In this document: in pieces, positions 1 to 9,382 of the stretch
Position numbering within the stretch: position 1 is the stretch's first letter
Layout of the letters: every line of letters begins with the position of its first letter
NCBI RefSeq assembly: GCF_947507565.1
Contig: NC_089187.1
Location: forward strand, 2,170,001 to 2,234,000
Length of the DNA: 64,000 nucleotides
Direction: 5' to 3'
DNA from: Oscarella lobularis
Lineage: Eukaryota > Porifera > Homoscleromorpha > Homosclerophorida > Oscarellidae
Notes under the pieces: generated by a model
The model's database searches: none
What the model saw: the letters and a program-made list of their open reading frames with translations, nothing else
What the model was told of the DNA's origin: nothing
Made by a program: the position numbers and the translations under genes

Positions 1-647
1 TGTTTCTAAAGGGATTCTCAGCGCGATCTTACCATATTTGACATTTCAATAGCTGTTCTAATTGTTTCAAAGCGTCTCGAGTGGAAAACCAGTCGATTTC
101 CATTTAGAACGACGACTTTTCTTTTGAGCGCTAACTTGAGAGCGACCCGGATAACTAGAGTGCGTTAATGCAGCGAAATCTCGCTTATTTCGACCGAAAA
201 CGCATCGAAAAGAGGCCAAATCGGCACCAAAGGCAACCGAAAAACCTTTTGAACCTTCTATGTAAGCTAATTTTGCGTCGAATTGCCGCAATACGTCGAC
301 TCCCCTCAGCCAATGGGCGATCGCCTTTGAACAACATCGCAACGGCGCAAGCGCAACGGTACGTCATTGTTTCGTGTGACTCCTCTTCGACTGCGTCAGG
401 GCATCCCTCGGAAAGAAGAACGCAAAAGGTGACGTACCAGTGACGTCGCGTTCGCTAGTGCCCCTTCCCTCGCAGTAAAGCGCGTCCTGACAACGTCCCT
501 ACAGTACACCCTACGTAATCCCGCTTCATTCTCCTCTCTCCTTCGTCCGCTTCACGAACGCGTTTCCCCGCGCAACGTCGCTAAACGAAACGATAACGGG
601 TTTTTCTCTCCTTCCTCCTTCGTCGCGATGGATCAGCATCTCGCCAA
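1..647 (+). promoter_or_regulatory. 5' flank of CREB with cAMP-response-type sites
   Basis: No convincing protein gene lies here; the ORFs overlapping 67-443 on both strands show no domain. The stretch runs into the CREB start at 648 and carries two CRE-type elements, a TGACGT at 430-435 and TGACGTCG at 441-448, plus a CCAAT-like motif near 308-312. CREB-family genes in vertebrates are autoregulated through CREs, so these may be functional; that is inference from position. Confidence 0.45.
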
Positions 648-699
648 ATGGACGAAACATCGCATTCAAACGAAGTCAACGTGTCAGTCGTCTCGATGA
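628..699 (+). promoter_or_regulatory. upstream ORF overlapping the CREB start
   Basis: An ATG at 628, with G at -3 and G at +4, opens a 24-codon frame that runs past the CREB ATG at 648 and ends at TGA 697-699. That stop overlaps an ATG at 696-698 that is in frame with CREB (an ATGA overlap). The arrangement could make the 648 start depend on leaky scanning and allow re-initiation at codon 17 of CREB, unless transcription starts between 628 and 648. Confidence 0.4.
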
Positions 700-1961
700 C
701 TCGCGAGCCGGACGAAGATATGGAAGAAGAAAAGCCGACCATTGAGCCGTCGCCATCCGATCCGCGAATGTTGGCCCGAATGGCTCTTCCGCCGCCCCAA
801 TCGACCGTTATAACGACGGGAATGGTCGGGCAGGCAGCGGAAGATGCGGGAGCCGATCGCGGCGGCGGCGGCAGTGGCGGAGACGACGGCGACGATTCGG
901 ACATGGAACTCACCGAAGAAGAGCGACAGAGACGCGATTTGAATCGTCGTCCGTCGTATCGGTGAGTAATCGATCGCTTTTATGGGCGAGAAGGAAAAGA
1001 GAACGACGAAAACTAAGTCCCTACGTCACTACTCGCGTGCGCGCTCTCTTATTAATTCCGGATATATGCGTTTCCCCCCCGTTGGTGGCAGGTAGGCGTG
1101 TCTGTTGGCCACCTATTGACGTCATCGCGGCTGATCGACGGTTTCCATTCGGTCCTTTTCCCTCCGCCCGATCGCTAGCTATTGTCCATTCTCCGTCTCG
1201 CAGGCGCATATTCGACGAACTCAAAGACGGTGCCGACAGCAAAGGGAATCCGGACGCGACCGGCATACGACACATCGTGACGACGAACACCGGCGTCATA
1301 GGCTATCAGACACCAGGAACGGCAGCAGTAACGTCGATGATACACGATCCAGCGGCCGGCGTTCAGTTCCAAGTCGTCGCCAATTCGTCAGCGACAGCGG
1401 GTGGACAACCAAGCGTGATAACGTTCAATTCTCCACAACCCCAACAGGCACGCGCGCGCGCGCGGTTCCAACTCTGCCCCCCGGTATTTTGACTGGTTTT
1501 TTTTCTTTTTATATCAGGTACGCGTTTCGGGCGTGGGCGCGAGTCCCGTCGGCGGAGCCGCGACGGCGTTCGTCACTGCCGGACAAATCCAGCGCATGCC
1601 TTCGTTGGGCGCGCTTCCGACGCAAGGCGTTGTCATCCAGTCGCCGAATCCGCAGCAGCTCGCCGAAGATTCGACGCGCAAACGCGAAATGCGACTCATG
1701 AAGAACAGGTGCGCTTCGCGTCGGCGGCGTCCCTTTTCCCTTCGTTTGTTATTGCTACCCCTCGTTCCGTAATGACGTCACGTGTCGTGGTTTGCTCGCG
1801 TGTTTAGGGAGGCGGCGAAGGAATGCAGGCGGAAGAAGAAGGAATACGTCAAGTGTCTCGAGAATCGAGTCGCCGTTCTCGAAGCGCAGAATAAGACGCT
1901 GATCGAGGAGCTGAAAGCGCTGAAGGATCTCTATTGTCACAAGTCGGTCGACAATGCCTAA
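648..1961 (+). CDS. CREB1: CREB/CREM/ATF1-type bZIP transcription factor
   Basis: Nuclear cAMP/Ca2+-responsive activator that binds CREs as a dimer. Four exons fit: 648-961, 1204-1447, 1518-1708 and 1808-1961. The exon 1/2 junction builds the kinase-inducible motif RRPSYRRIFDEL, with the PKA-site serine, and a Ser/Asp/Glu-rich lead-in. The last two exons encode a near-canonical bZIP: the basic region spans RLMKNR..AAKECRRKKKEY, followed by the heptad zipper LENRVAVLEAQNKTLIEELK and the tail KDLYCHK. Exon 2 needs either a GC-AG intron (1448-1517, 300 aa product) or a 34-bp GT-AG intron from 1484 (312 aa). I prefer GC-AG because it joins PQQ to VRVSG without an Arg-Ala insert. Length is near the 327-341 aa of vertebrate CREB. 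Full palindromic CREs (TGACGTCA) lie in introns 1 and 3. Confidence 0.95.
1117..1124. promoter_or_regulatory. palindromic CRE in CREB intron 1
   Basis: Perfect TGACGTCA inside intron 1 (962-1203). CREM uses CREs at an internal intronic promoter to make the repressor ICER; a similar feedback site is possible here. Chance occurrence cannot be excluded because GACGTC is frequent in this CpG-rich genome. Confidence 0.4.
1773..1780. promoter_or_regulatory. palindromic CRE in CREB intron 3
   Basis: Perfect TGACGTCA in the 99-bp intron directly before the last bZIP exon, followed at once by CGTG so that it overlaps TCACGTG. It is the second full CRE inside the gene. Confidence 0.4.
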
Positions 1962-3179
1962 AGAGAGAAATGACGATTGAAGAGAGCAAGAGAAAAAACC
2001 CTTGACTTTAGTAGCTATAAACGTTTGCTGGTGCTTTGTAATCTCTCAACACGCAGCTCAAGCTTTTGTTTTCCTCTCGCCCCTACGTACATGATGTATA
2101 CACTTATATTGAAATATAATAAGGACACCGAAAATTAACCTTTGGAAAACTCGATGCATCCCATTCAAAATTTCCTTTTCTCCCTTGCAAGAAATCCATC
2201 TCGACGCTGCACGCATAAGGGTGCCACTCGCTCCAGCTTTTTGTTCGGCTTCGGAGCTTTTTAAACGTCGGTCGAAGAAAGAGATTGCGCGGCAAATTGC
2301 GGTCTTCTTTGGAGAGCTACCCTAGTGATTCTCTGGCACTTCTACGGAAATCACGTCTATTGATTTGATCATCGACGGTGACGGCGTGGTAATGCTCTCA
2401 GCTGAAGAGTCTCAATGCACACGGTTTAGAAAAGGATTAATAGTAAGCATTCCTTTGATGTTCTTACTATCGTTGGCGCGTGTCCAGAAAGACGTTTCAA
2501 TTTCTTTTCCATTTCAGTTTGCCTGTATCTACGAATCCTCCATAAAGCTCGCTACGAAAGCGGAAAACGAGATACCTCTGCGAAGAATAACGAGCCAAAT
2601 AAATGGTCTCCCTACCCAATATAAAGTCAACCTTCAGCAGAGCTCAGGGTTCAGACACATTTGTGTGAGACCTGTACGGACGGGCTGCGGGATGGTGCCA
2701 GCATCTTCGTGTAAAGGTAACTTAAAAAACTGTCCTGAGGTTTGTAACACACCGTGCGTGATCGCCAAGAGCCGGCCGGTCTTGGACCGCGACTATCGGC
2801 CTAGCAATGTGCAATGCCTCACGGCGGCACTGGGGAGCTAGAGTCGTAGGCATCCAGACCTCCACGTGATGCGGCGGGCGGGGCCATCATGATGAGATGA
2901 CTACTACTGTCATTCCATGACTGCGGGTGCAAGTAGTTGATGCTTTATAATACATGATGCACGCGTTTTGTATGCAAAACTAATGCGTCACTATACGGAA
3001 TACAAAGAAGAAACCGTGCGCGTGTTCTGATTGCATGGGTGGGTCTCACGCAAGTACTTTTTAATAATGCACTTCGCTCTCGTGCGTCTTCTATGCAAAA
3101 CGCGTCAGACTACGCTAAAGGATGTGCGCGAGAGGAACTCTAGAAAATAATTGATTGCGTCAAACCTAAACTGTACATA
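1962..3179 (+). other. intergenic, with a possible spliced transcript at 2340-2750
   Basis: CREB 3' flank to about 2110. One stretch looks spliced: a frame open from about 2341 to 2442 ends at a GTAAGC donor and resumes after a TTTTCCATTTCAG acceptor at about 2518, staying open to a GTAACTT donor near 2717 (about 100 codons in phase). I recognise no domain, see no clear ATG before codon ATG 2392, and found no following exon. The rest (2750-3150) is stop-rich and looks like degraded repetitive DNA. Confidence 0.25.
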
Positions 3180-5067
3180 CTACAAATCGGGAAGGGCACT
3201 CTCTAAACTTTCTAACGACTCCAGCAACAAAGTCAAACCTTTTTCGTCGGCCCTGTCGGCTCCGAGCATATCCAACGTCGAATTGACGTATTTGCAGCCG
3301 AACATCATCCACAGAATAACCTGTAAACATAGAGAATCCCTATACGATTCTTGAATAAAGAGACGCGTGTGCGTTCAAAGAGACAAAAAATAACAGATAA
3401 ATCGTTTGCCGTGTTATCGCAAGAAATCGAATTAGCAGTCAAATGACGTTAGACGCGAATATACTGTACGTCAGTCAATAAAGTTCTCGTGTAACGACGT
3501 AAACTCTTACCTGTTTAGAAGTCCCTGGCGAAACGCCGCTAGGCGTGGACAAAAGGGGTCCGGCTGCCAAGCTGACGTGCTGGAGAAGACGAACGCAGGA
3601 ATCGTAGGCGATACAGCCAATGCCATCCTCTTCCGTCAAAACAGTAAAGAAGCCTACGAAAGGAAAGACGCGTTCGCACTGCTTCTATGTCGATGAATCC
3701 GCGCGGTTCGAACCTTGCTTTGTACCCCATCGAGTTTTCGGTTTGATTTCGCGCGCTAAGCTCTTTAGAATTTGAAACAGTTTCAAGTTTTCCTCAAAGT
3801 GCTCAACGACGACCTATATGGAACGGACGTGCGTTTGCTCCCTCCCCCCCGAATGAATCGAACTCCCGCGTCCTACCTGTCTCCCTCCCGTTTTCACGTG
3901 CGAATCGTATTGCATTTCAGCCACGCGGAGAAACGCAATGGCGCAATCGACGACCCATTGGCTAACCTGGCCCCTGGCGCTCAGGTATCCGACGCAGTTG
4001 CACAGCATTCGTACGCTCGTTTCGACGTATCGTTTAGCCTAGAAAGGTGCTATGACTAGGACTAAAGGCCAGGCACCTACAGGGCTTATAGCTCCCTCCT
4101 CACTCTCACATATACGCTAAACGGGATTATATACGTACCTTTTTCAGGTCAGATGATCTCTTGCGGTTGACGCGACGAAGCCGATTGCATTCTTCGACCG
4201 CTTTCTCTCCATGCGTAGAAACGATTTGAATTACGTGGTTCAGTGCCTTGTCTAGGAGGGAATCGTTGACTGGCAAACCAAGGTCCTTCCATGCTCTTCA
4301 AAAAAATTGACTTTGATGGTAGTGTGTGTCGACGTTTGTTCGTTTACCTAGCATTCGATTGAATAACTGGTCCCCACGTTCTGTGCTTCTGCTGAAATTC
4401 GTCGTGTAAAAAAGAGAGCTGTCTATCTAAATTGGGATAGTCGGCGAGTGACTGGTCGACGCACGATGCCATGGTTTCAGTCAGCTAATAGATAAATAGG
4501 AAATCGTTGATTGAAAATTGCTTATACGGTATACCTGCACAAATTCATTTATTATTTCGACTCTTTTCTCGACACTCGCCCAAATAGGAATTAGCGCCTA
4601 AAACAGAAATATTATACAAAATAGAGCTTATCTGATTTCTTCCTTACTTTCATCTCTTTATTTCCACCTGGATACCATTCACTTGCGGCGGACAACGTCT
4701 CGGAAATTCTCCTCAATTCGTCCATATCAGACGAAATATCGCTATTCAACGTCTAAATAATTATCAATCCATGCAATCTTAAAATTCAAAAAATCCAAAT
4801 GGCTTTTACCTGTATCAATTCCATGGCTTCACTTCGTTTTTTCTCCGCCAAAGCTTGAAACTGAGCGACGCTCATCTTCCGACTTCGCGACTGAATCTCG
4901 ACCCATCGATCGACCTTCTTTCCAACGCCCTTCTTCGGCGTCTTCACGTCGTTCTCGTCCATGTTGATCTTCCGCTTGATTCGCGTTCGCAAGCGCCGCT
5001 GCATGCCCTCGAGAACGGCAGACGATTTCGACGAGACGTGAGATCCGGCACAATCCGACACCGCAGG

Positions 5068-5098
<31 letters not shown>

Positions 5099-5483
5099 GG
5101 CGGAGGGGGAGCCGGAGGCGGCGGAGGAACGGACTTTAGAACTGGAGAGGAAAAGTTCTCAGACGCTTTGTCTTCCTTTTCTCCTCCTCCTCCACCTCCT
5201 CAACGGTTTTCTCCTCTTCTACCCCAAATGCATCCCACACGGGTTCCTTATAATACTCTCTCAGCGCCGCGTTGCGGATTTTTCTCGGCTGTCTCAACAC
5301 CGGCGACGATTCGTCGCGCTTCCACGACGGAGATGATAGAGAGCCGTGCATGATGGACGGCGCCGTCCAGAACTGCGTGGCGTCGCCGCCGAGCGACAAA
5401 TCCAAATCGGCGGGGGTGAGATCGAGAACGTGATGACCCCGCTTGTACGGAGAGCTGGCATGCTTTTTTTGACGAGATCTCAT
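3180..5483 (-). CDS. unrecognised helical protein with a polyproline segment
   Basis: I do not recognise the family. Minus-strand exons with canonical splice sites and consistent phase can be followed from ATG 5483 to TAG 3180. In order: an acidic/basic N-terminus containing LTPADLDLSL; a run of more than ten prolines (about 5065-5110); a basic helix (RLRTRIKRKINMDE..KKVDRW); then short helix-rich exons, including 4648-4752 (35 codons, starting TLNSDISSDMDELRRISE), 4535-4597 (21 codons, ALIPIWASVEKRV), a segment beginning LTETMASCVDQSL, one with AWKDLGLPVND, one with AKRYVETSVRML, and a final exon beginning VILWMMFGCKYVN. The last part resembles an all-helical armadillo-like fold. The junction between the N-terminal exon and the polyproline exon (around 5136-5240) changes frame, and I could not fix its intron. 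Confidence 0.7.
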
Positions 5484-5556
5484 TGTTCTGAGAGCGGCTA
5501 GACTAGTCCTAGCTTTCTATTAGACATCATACATATAGGTAATGCAATAATTATTT

Positions 5557-5957
5557 TTAAAATACTTTTGGTGGTGAAAATATTCTCTGCGCTTTCGTTC
5601 GATTTTCCGTTTCGCTCTCGTCGAAGAAGAGCTCGTCGATAGCCGATTTGACTGAGGTGACGACTCGATCCCAGAGCGTTTTGAGGGACGAGATCTTTCT
5701 CTTGCTCGTTTTCGCCCCTTCGTCGCGCGGCGTCGCTTCGTCGTTTGCGCTTCGCTTCTTTTCCGACGGCGGTTCTCGCGTGCTCGTCGCACGATTGTCG
5801 TTGCGTCGGAGGAGCTTCGATGGACTGTTCTGCGGAGCGAAGCGGACGTGAAAACGTAAACGTCGCGATTGTTTCGCACCGGTTCGAACGATTCCAATGG
5901 GATTCGCTTCGCTGCGAATCGCTTGCGACCCGGCATCGGCTTTCGCGAGCTGATCAT
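5557..5957 (-). CDS. small basic protein of unknown function
   Basis: Two exons in phase 0: 5880-5957 (26 codons, starting MISSRKPMPGRKRF) and 5557-5829 (90 codons plus stop), joined across a 50-bp intron with GTGCGA donor and CTCCGCAG acceptor. The spliced product is 116 aa, Arg/Lys/Ser-rich, with a less basic C-terminal helix (SLKTLWDRVVTSVKSAIDEL). A longer unspliced 145-aa Arg-rich frame overlaps it, but its composition looks like an out-of-frame reading. It is head to head with EAF (105 bp between start codons) and 73 bp upstream of the previous minus-strand gene. No homolog recognised. Confidence 0.5.
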
Positions 5958-6062
5958 TGCCGAGCGAGAGGATTCAAAACAGGGAAGCGATGTTTTTACT
6001 CACTGCGCACGCTTACCAAAGTACGTAGGCGTGGCCTTGCTTTTATTCCGAAAAAAGAGGAA

Positions 6063-7195
6063 ATGGAACTCCAGCCGGATCGCGAGTACGATTTACGGCT
6101 AGGAGAGAGTTTTAGCAGCAACTCTTCGATATCATTTCACAAAATACGCTGTAAGAAAGAGACTCCCCTTCACATCCCCTTTCGTCATAGCGTTCCGGAA
6201 TCTATTTAGACGACTTCAAACCGGCTTCGACGGCCGAAAGTACAGATCCCGCAGAGCTCAAAGTCAAACCCGGTGGCCATGTGTCTCTCACAGTGCCTTC
6301 CGGCCAGGTAAGAAAAGGAATCGCGAGTTTCCTCTAATGAGCCGTGAGATCGCCTCCTCAGGATAACGTAACCGAATATCAGGGCTCGGATCAGCCGCTG
6401 CAGAAAGAGTGCGTGCTGATTGTCGACGAAAAGACGGGAGTACGTGTAGAAGAAGGGAGAAATTGTTGCCATTCATTGTCTTTGCCATAGACGGTCACAC
6501 TCGAAAAACTGACGAGCTATCTCCAATTAAAACAAGTGAAAAGAATGCGGTAACCAGGAGTAAAAATAATCGAATACCACTGTCAAGTCAGGATAGACAT
6601 AAGTGCCAGACAGACACTCATTACACACAAATGAGATTATCTTCTAAGTACTATCCTGACTTTACACTATGTTATGTAGGGTACACCTCCCAACCTCCCA
6701 GTAGATGTATGAATACCTACTTGTCTCTTTGCACCAAACAGGGAAAATGGAAGCAAGACGGTCGGCGCCAAGAAAACGGCTCTAACAAATCCTGTCACCC
6801 CATTGGCTCCCGATCCAATCGTACAGCGCACTAGTGCTACTACTGTTAGTGCTGCTACTGCTACTACTGTGGCTACCAGCGAACAGCCGGCTGCTGCTAA
6901 AGGCCCATCAATGAGCTCTCTGTCAGAAAGCGGATCATCTTCGTCCGGCAGCGACAGTTCTGACGATGACGATGATGACGACGATGATGACGAAAAGAAG
7001 GAGAAGGAGGAGGAGAAGCCGGAGGAGGAAGAGAACCCGTTTATCAAACAGCTAAGTTAGTCATCCCTTTCTGATTCTTCTTCTCCAGGCAGATTGACGT
7101 TTTTTTGTGTAGCTGCTGATTTAGCTGCTGATTTAGCTCACAGTAGCGAGTCGGACGACGAAAGCGACGATTCTGATAGCGACGACGATTCATAG
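6063..7195 (+). CDS. EAF: ELL-associated factor (EAF1/2 family)
   Basis: EAF proteins bind ELL in the super elongation complex and stimulate RNA polymerase II elongation. Six exons keep frame: 6063-6150, 6210-6307, 6362-6439, 6491-6549, 6742-7055 and 7113-7195. The N-terminal half is the conserved EAF domain (REYDLRLGESF, FHKIRYDFKPAS, QKECVLIVDEKTG, then LEKL). The C-terminal half is the expected low-complexity activation region: Ser-rich, a run of ten Asp, Glu/Lys-rich, and a final SESDDESDDSDSDDDS. Exon 5 starts after a CCAAACAG acceptor and encodes a Thr/Ala-rich linker. A head-to-head neighbour lies at 5957. Confidence 0.9.
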
Positions 7196-7333
7196 AAGGC
7201 TATATGACACTATAACTAACATCATAAATCAATAGATCGTCAGAGAAAACGCGAGGTTTCCCTGTACAGAAGCAGCAGCAACCGCGACACAGTAAACGAC
7301 AACAGCAAGAGTTTGCAAACGGATGTAGTCAAA

Positions 7334-8539
7334 TCAGATGTACATCCCAACTTGAATGAACTAAAGATTATAGATTAAATAAAATACATTGCAATTTTGT
7401 AATATTAAGAAACTTACATCATCATATCCGAAGGAGGCTACTCCCTGTTGAGCAGTGTCTCTCTTCCTAAATGAGTCTGAGGGGAAAATGACTTGGGAAT
7501 CGAGATTACATTGCTTGTGGATAACTGTACCAGTGAGAGATCTGAGACGAATGCAGCAGGCCACGAAATCGTCGAAAGCGATTCTTCCGTCAGTCGAATA
7601 GCGCTTAACGAGAATTGAAAGCGCCTGGGGACTTAAACGATACCCTAGAGAGTCCGCCGCGCGGTGTTTAGAAGTCAAAGGAAGAAGACTACTATGTTCA
7701 TATACCAAAGCTGGCGACTGCTGCATGTAATTCGTGAGGTTCTACAGTGCCACTGCGGTCTCTGTCATATGTAGCAAAACTGTTCTGGAGAGTTGATCAA
7801 TAGTTAGTTAGCATAATGAATGATTAGCCCACATAGAGAACCCAGATGTAAATACGAGCCCCCCAAAATTATCATTGAAGACATGACAGGTGCTTTCTTT
7901 GTGTTACATACTTTCCAATGGTTCAAAACTCCCCAGAGTTCCTTGAACTCCGTAAATCCCATTTTGCCACTATAGTCTCTCTACACACCAAAACTGCTGC
8001 ATCTAGAGGAGAGACAATGACAATGACTTACATCGAGCATGGTAATCATGATTCGACACGTATCCAGGTTGAACTCTACAAAACGCCGTAAAACAAACGC
8101 AGAAAAGAAAAAACATTCTAATTCTACGTTGATAGGAGCCAGCGATTCCAGACGAAGTAAGACACCGCTGCAATTCGCGAGCATCGATTTGCTGATCCTA
8201 AAATCAGAAAAAAATAGCAAATATAACCAGATCTCCCCAAATGAGAACTTACCGCTCCAGCAACGGCGCTGAAATAGCCGTAAAGAGGATCGACTCCTCC
8301 CGGTGGCCCGCCCGGATAGCCAGCTGCTGGCTAGCAGAACGAAAGTTTAAAACATCGAATCTATCGCATCCAGTAGCTCAAACTTACCGGATAGCCTCCT
8401 TGAGCGGGATGATAGGCTCCTGGTGGAGGAGCCCCGGGTGGGGCCCCGTAGCCTGGCTAGAATGACTTATGTTTTATGATGCGCAAAGCGGGCTGGTGGA
8501 GAAGTTTACCGCGCCGCCGCCGTAGCCTGGATAAGCCAT
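7334..8539 (-). CDS. SRI: sorcin/grancalcin-type penta-EF-hand protein
   Basis: Cytosolic Ca2+-dependent membrane-binding adaptor of the PEF family. ATG at 8537-8539. The first exons encode the Gly/Pro/Tyr-rich flexible N-terminus (MAYPGYGGG, then PPGAPPPGAYHPAQGGYP). Later exons carry the EF hands: DRSGTVEPHEL in loop position, SPQALSILVKRYSTDGRIAFDDFVACCIRLRSLT, and the C-terminal dimerisation hand DSFRKRDTAQQGVASFGYDD. The last exon is only 9 codons (7334-7360, FIQVGMYI then TGA), matching the conserved sorcin ending. The mixture of residues fits sorcin or grancalcin better than ALG-2 or peflin. Start codons of this gene and RPA3 are 63 bp apart. Confidence 0.9.
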
Positions 8540-8602
8540 TTTCTGCGTCTTTCTCTTGAGTTAGCGACTCTAACGTGCGGTAAACCCGGTCTTTGGCGCG
8601 CG
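8540..8602. promoter_or_regulatory. 63-bp bidirectional promoter/5'UTR region, sorcin and RPA3
   Basis: Only 63 bp separate the divergent ATGs of sorcin (8539, -) and RPA3 (8603, +). Any 5'UTRs and core promoters must share or overlap this stretch. No TATA box is visible. Confidence 0.6.
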
Positions 8603-9098
8603 ATGGAAGGTTCTCATGTCGCGATGCCGCTTATCAACAAGTCGCTCGCGCATAAGTACAGAGGCAAAGACTGCGTGCTGGTTGGAAGAATCGAAAATGT
8701 TTGCTCGCGCGAGAGAGGGACCCTTTGGGGGAAAATCGTCCTTTCTTTCTCCCTCAGGTGTCCGGCTCTTCAATGACAGTCGAAACGAGCGACAAGCAAA
8801 AGGTTAGCGTCGACTGCGGCTTCGGAACGGTAAGAAACTCAGAAAAAGAAGGACTCTTCTTCCGATTTTGCTGCGTCCAGTTTTCGTCAATGCAGGGTGT
8901 CGTTGAATTGGTCGTATCGGTGGGATTCGACGGTCGATTCGTCGCTCAGAGCGCTTACAGCTACGGAGACGACTTCGGTGAGTCCACCCCCCCTAAAGAA
9001 TCATCATTACGTCATACTACTCTACTATAGATCTGACTGTCTACAACGACGCTCTTAATGTCTTGCAACGGCACCTGTCTCCCTTCGGCGTACAGTAG
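8603..9098 (+). CDS. RPA3: replication protein A 14-kDa subunit
   Basis: The small OB-fold subunit of the RPA single-stranded-DNA-binding trimer, used in replication and repair. Four exons with consistent phase: 8603-8698 (32 codons), 8758-8829, 8896-8978 and 9031-9098. The product, about 106 aa, is close to the 121 aa of human RPA3. Recognisable blocks are CVLVGRIENV at the end of strand 1, then GVVELVVSVGFDGR, then SYSYGDDFDLTVYNDALNVLQ, matching the family's helix near the C-terminus. An AATAAA signal lies at 9156-9161. From there to 9382 I see no gene. Confidence 0.88.
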
Positions 9099-9382
9099 AA
9101 TAATTGACAGGCTTGGGTTTTTTTTCCTGTGCTTGAGCGCTCAGTCATATAATACAATAAAACATTCTTTGGCACCCACTGACCACTGTTCTAAAGAGAA
9201 AGGGGGAAAAAAATGTATGAAAGTAGATAAATGATACTGTCTGGGATATCTGTTTCCCACAAGGAAAAAGACTATCATATTCCGCAGAATAGTGTGAATC
9301 AATGCACACTCTCTCGTTGGGAGACTTCCGTCATTTGTTAGGCATTTCCAATAATATGATATCCTAAAATGAAAATACTCGC

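Noticed and set aside
5063-5115. (GGC)n repeat as a stand-alone microsatellite
   Set aside because: On the minus strand it encodes the polyproline segment of a spliced gene.
5520-5957. 145-residue Arg-rich unspliced frame
   Set aside because: A 50-bp intron with good sites gives a less biased product in another frame; the long frame is probably a shadow of the second exon.
9156-9382. Possible gene between RPA3 and the kinase
   Set aside because: Only a poly(A) signal and short unconvincing frames are present.
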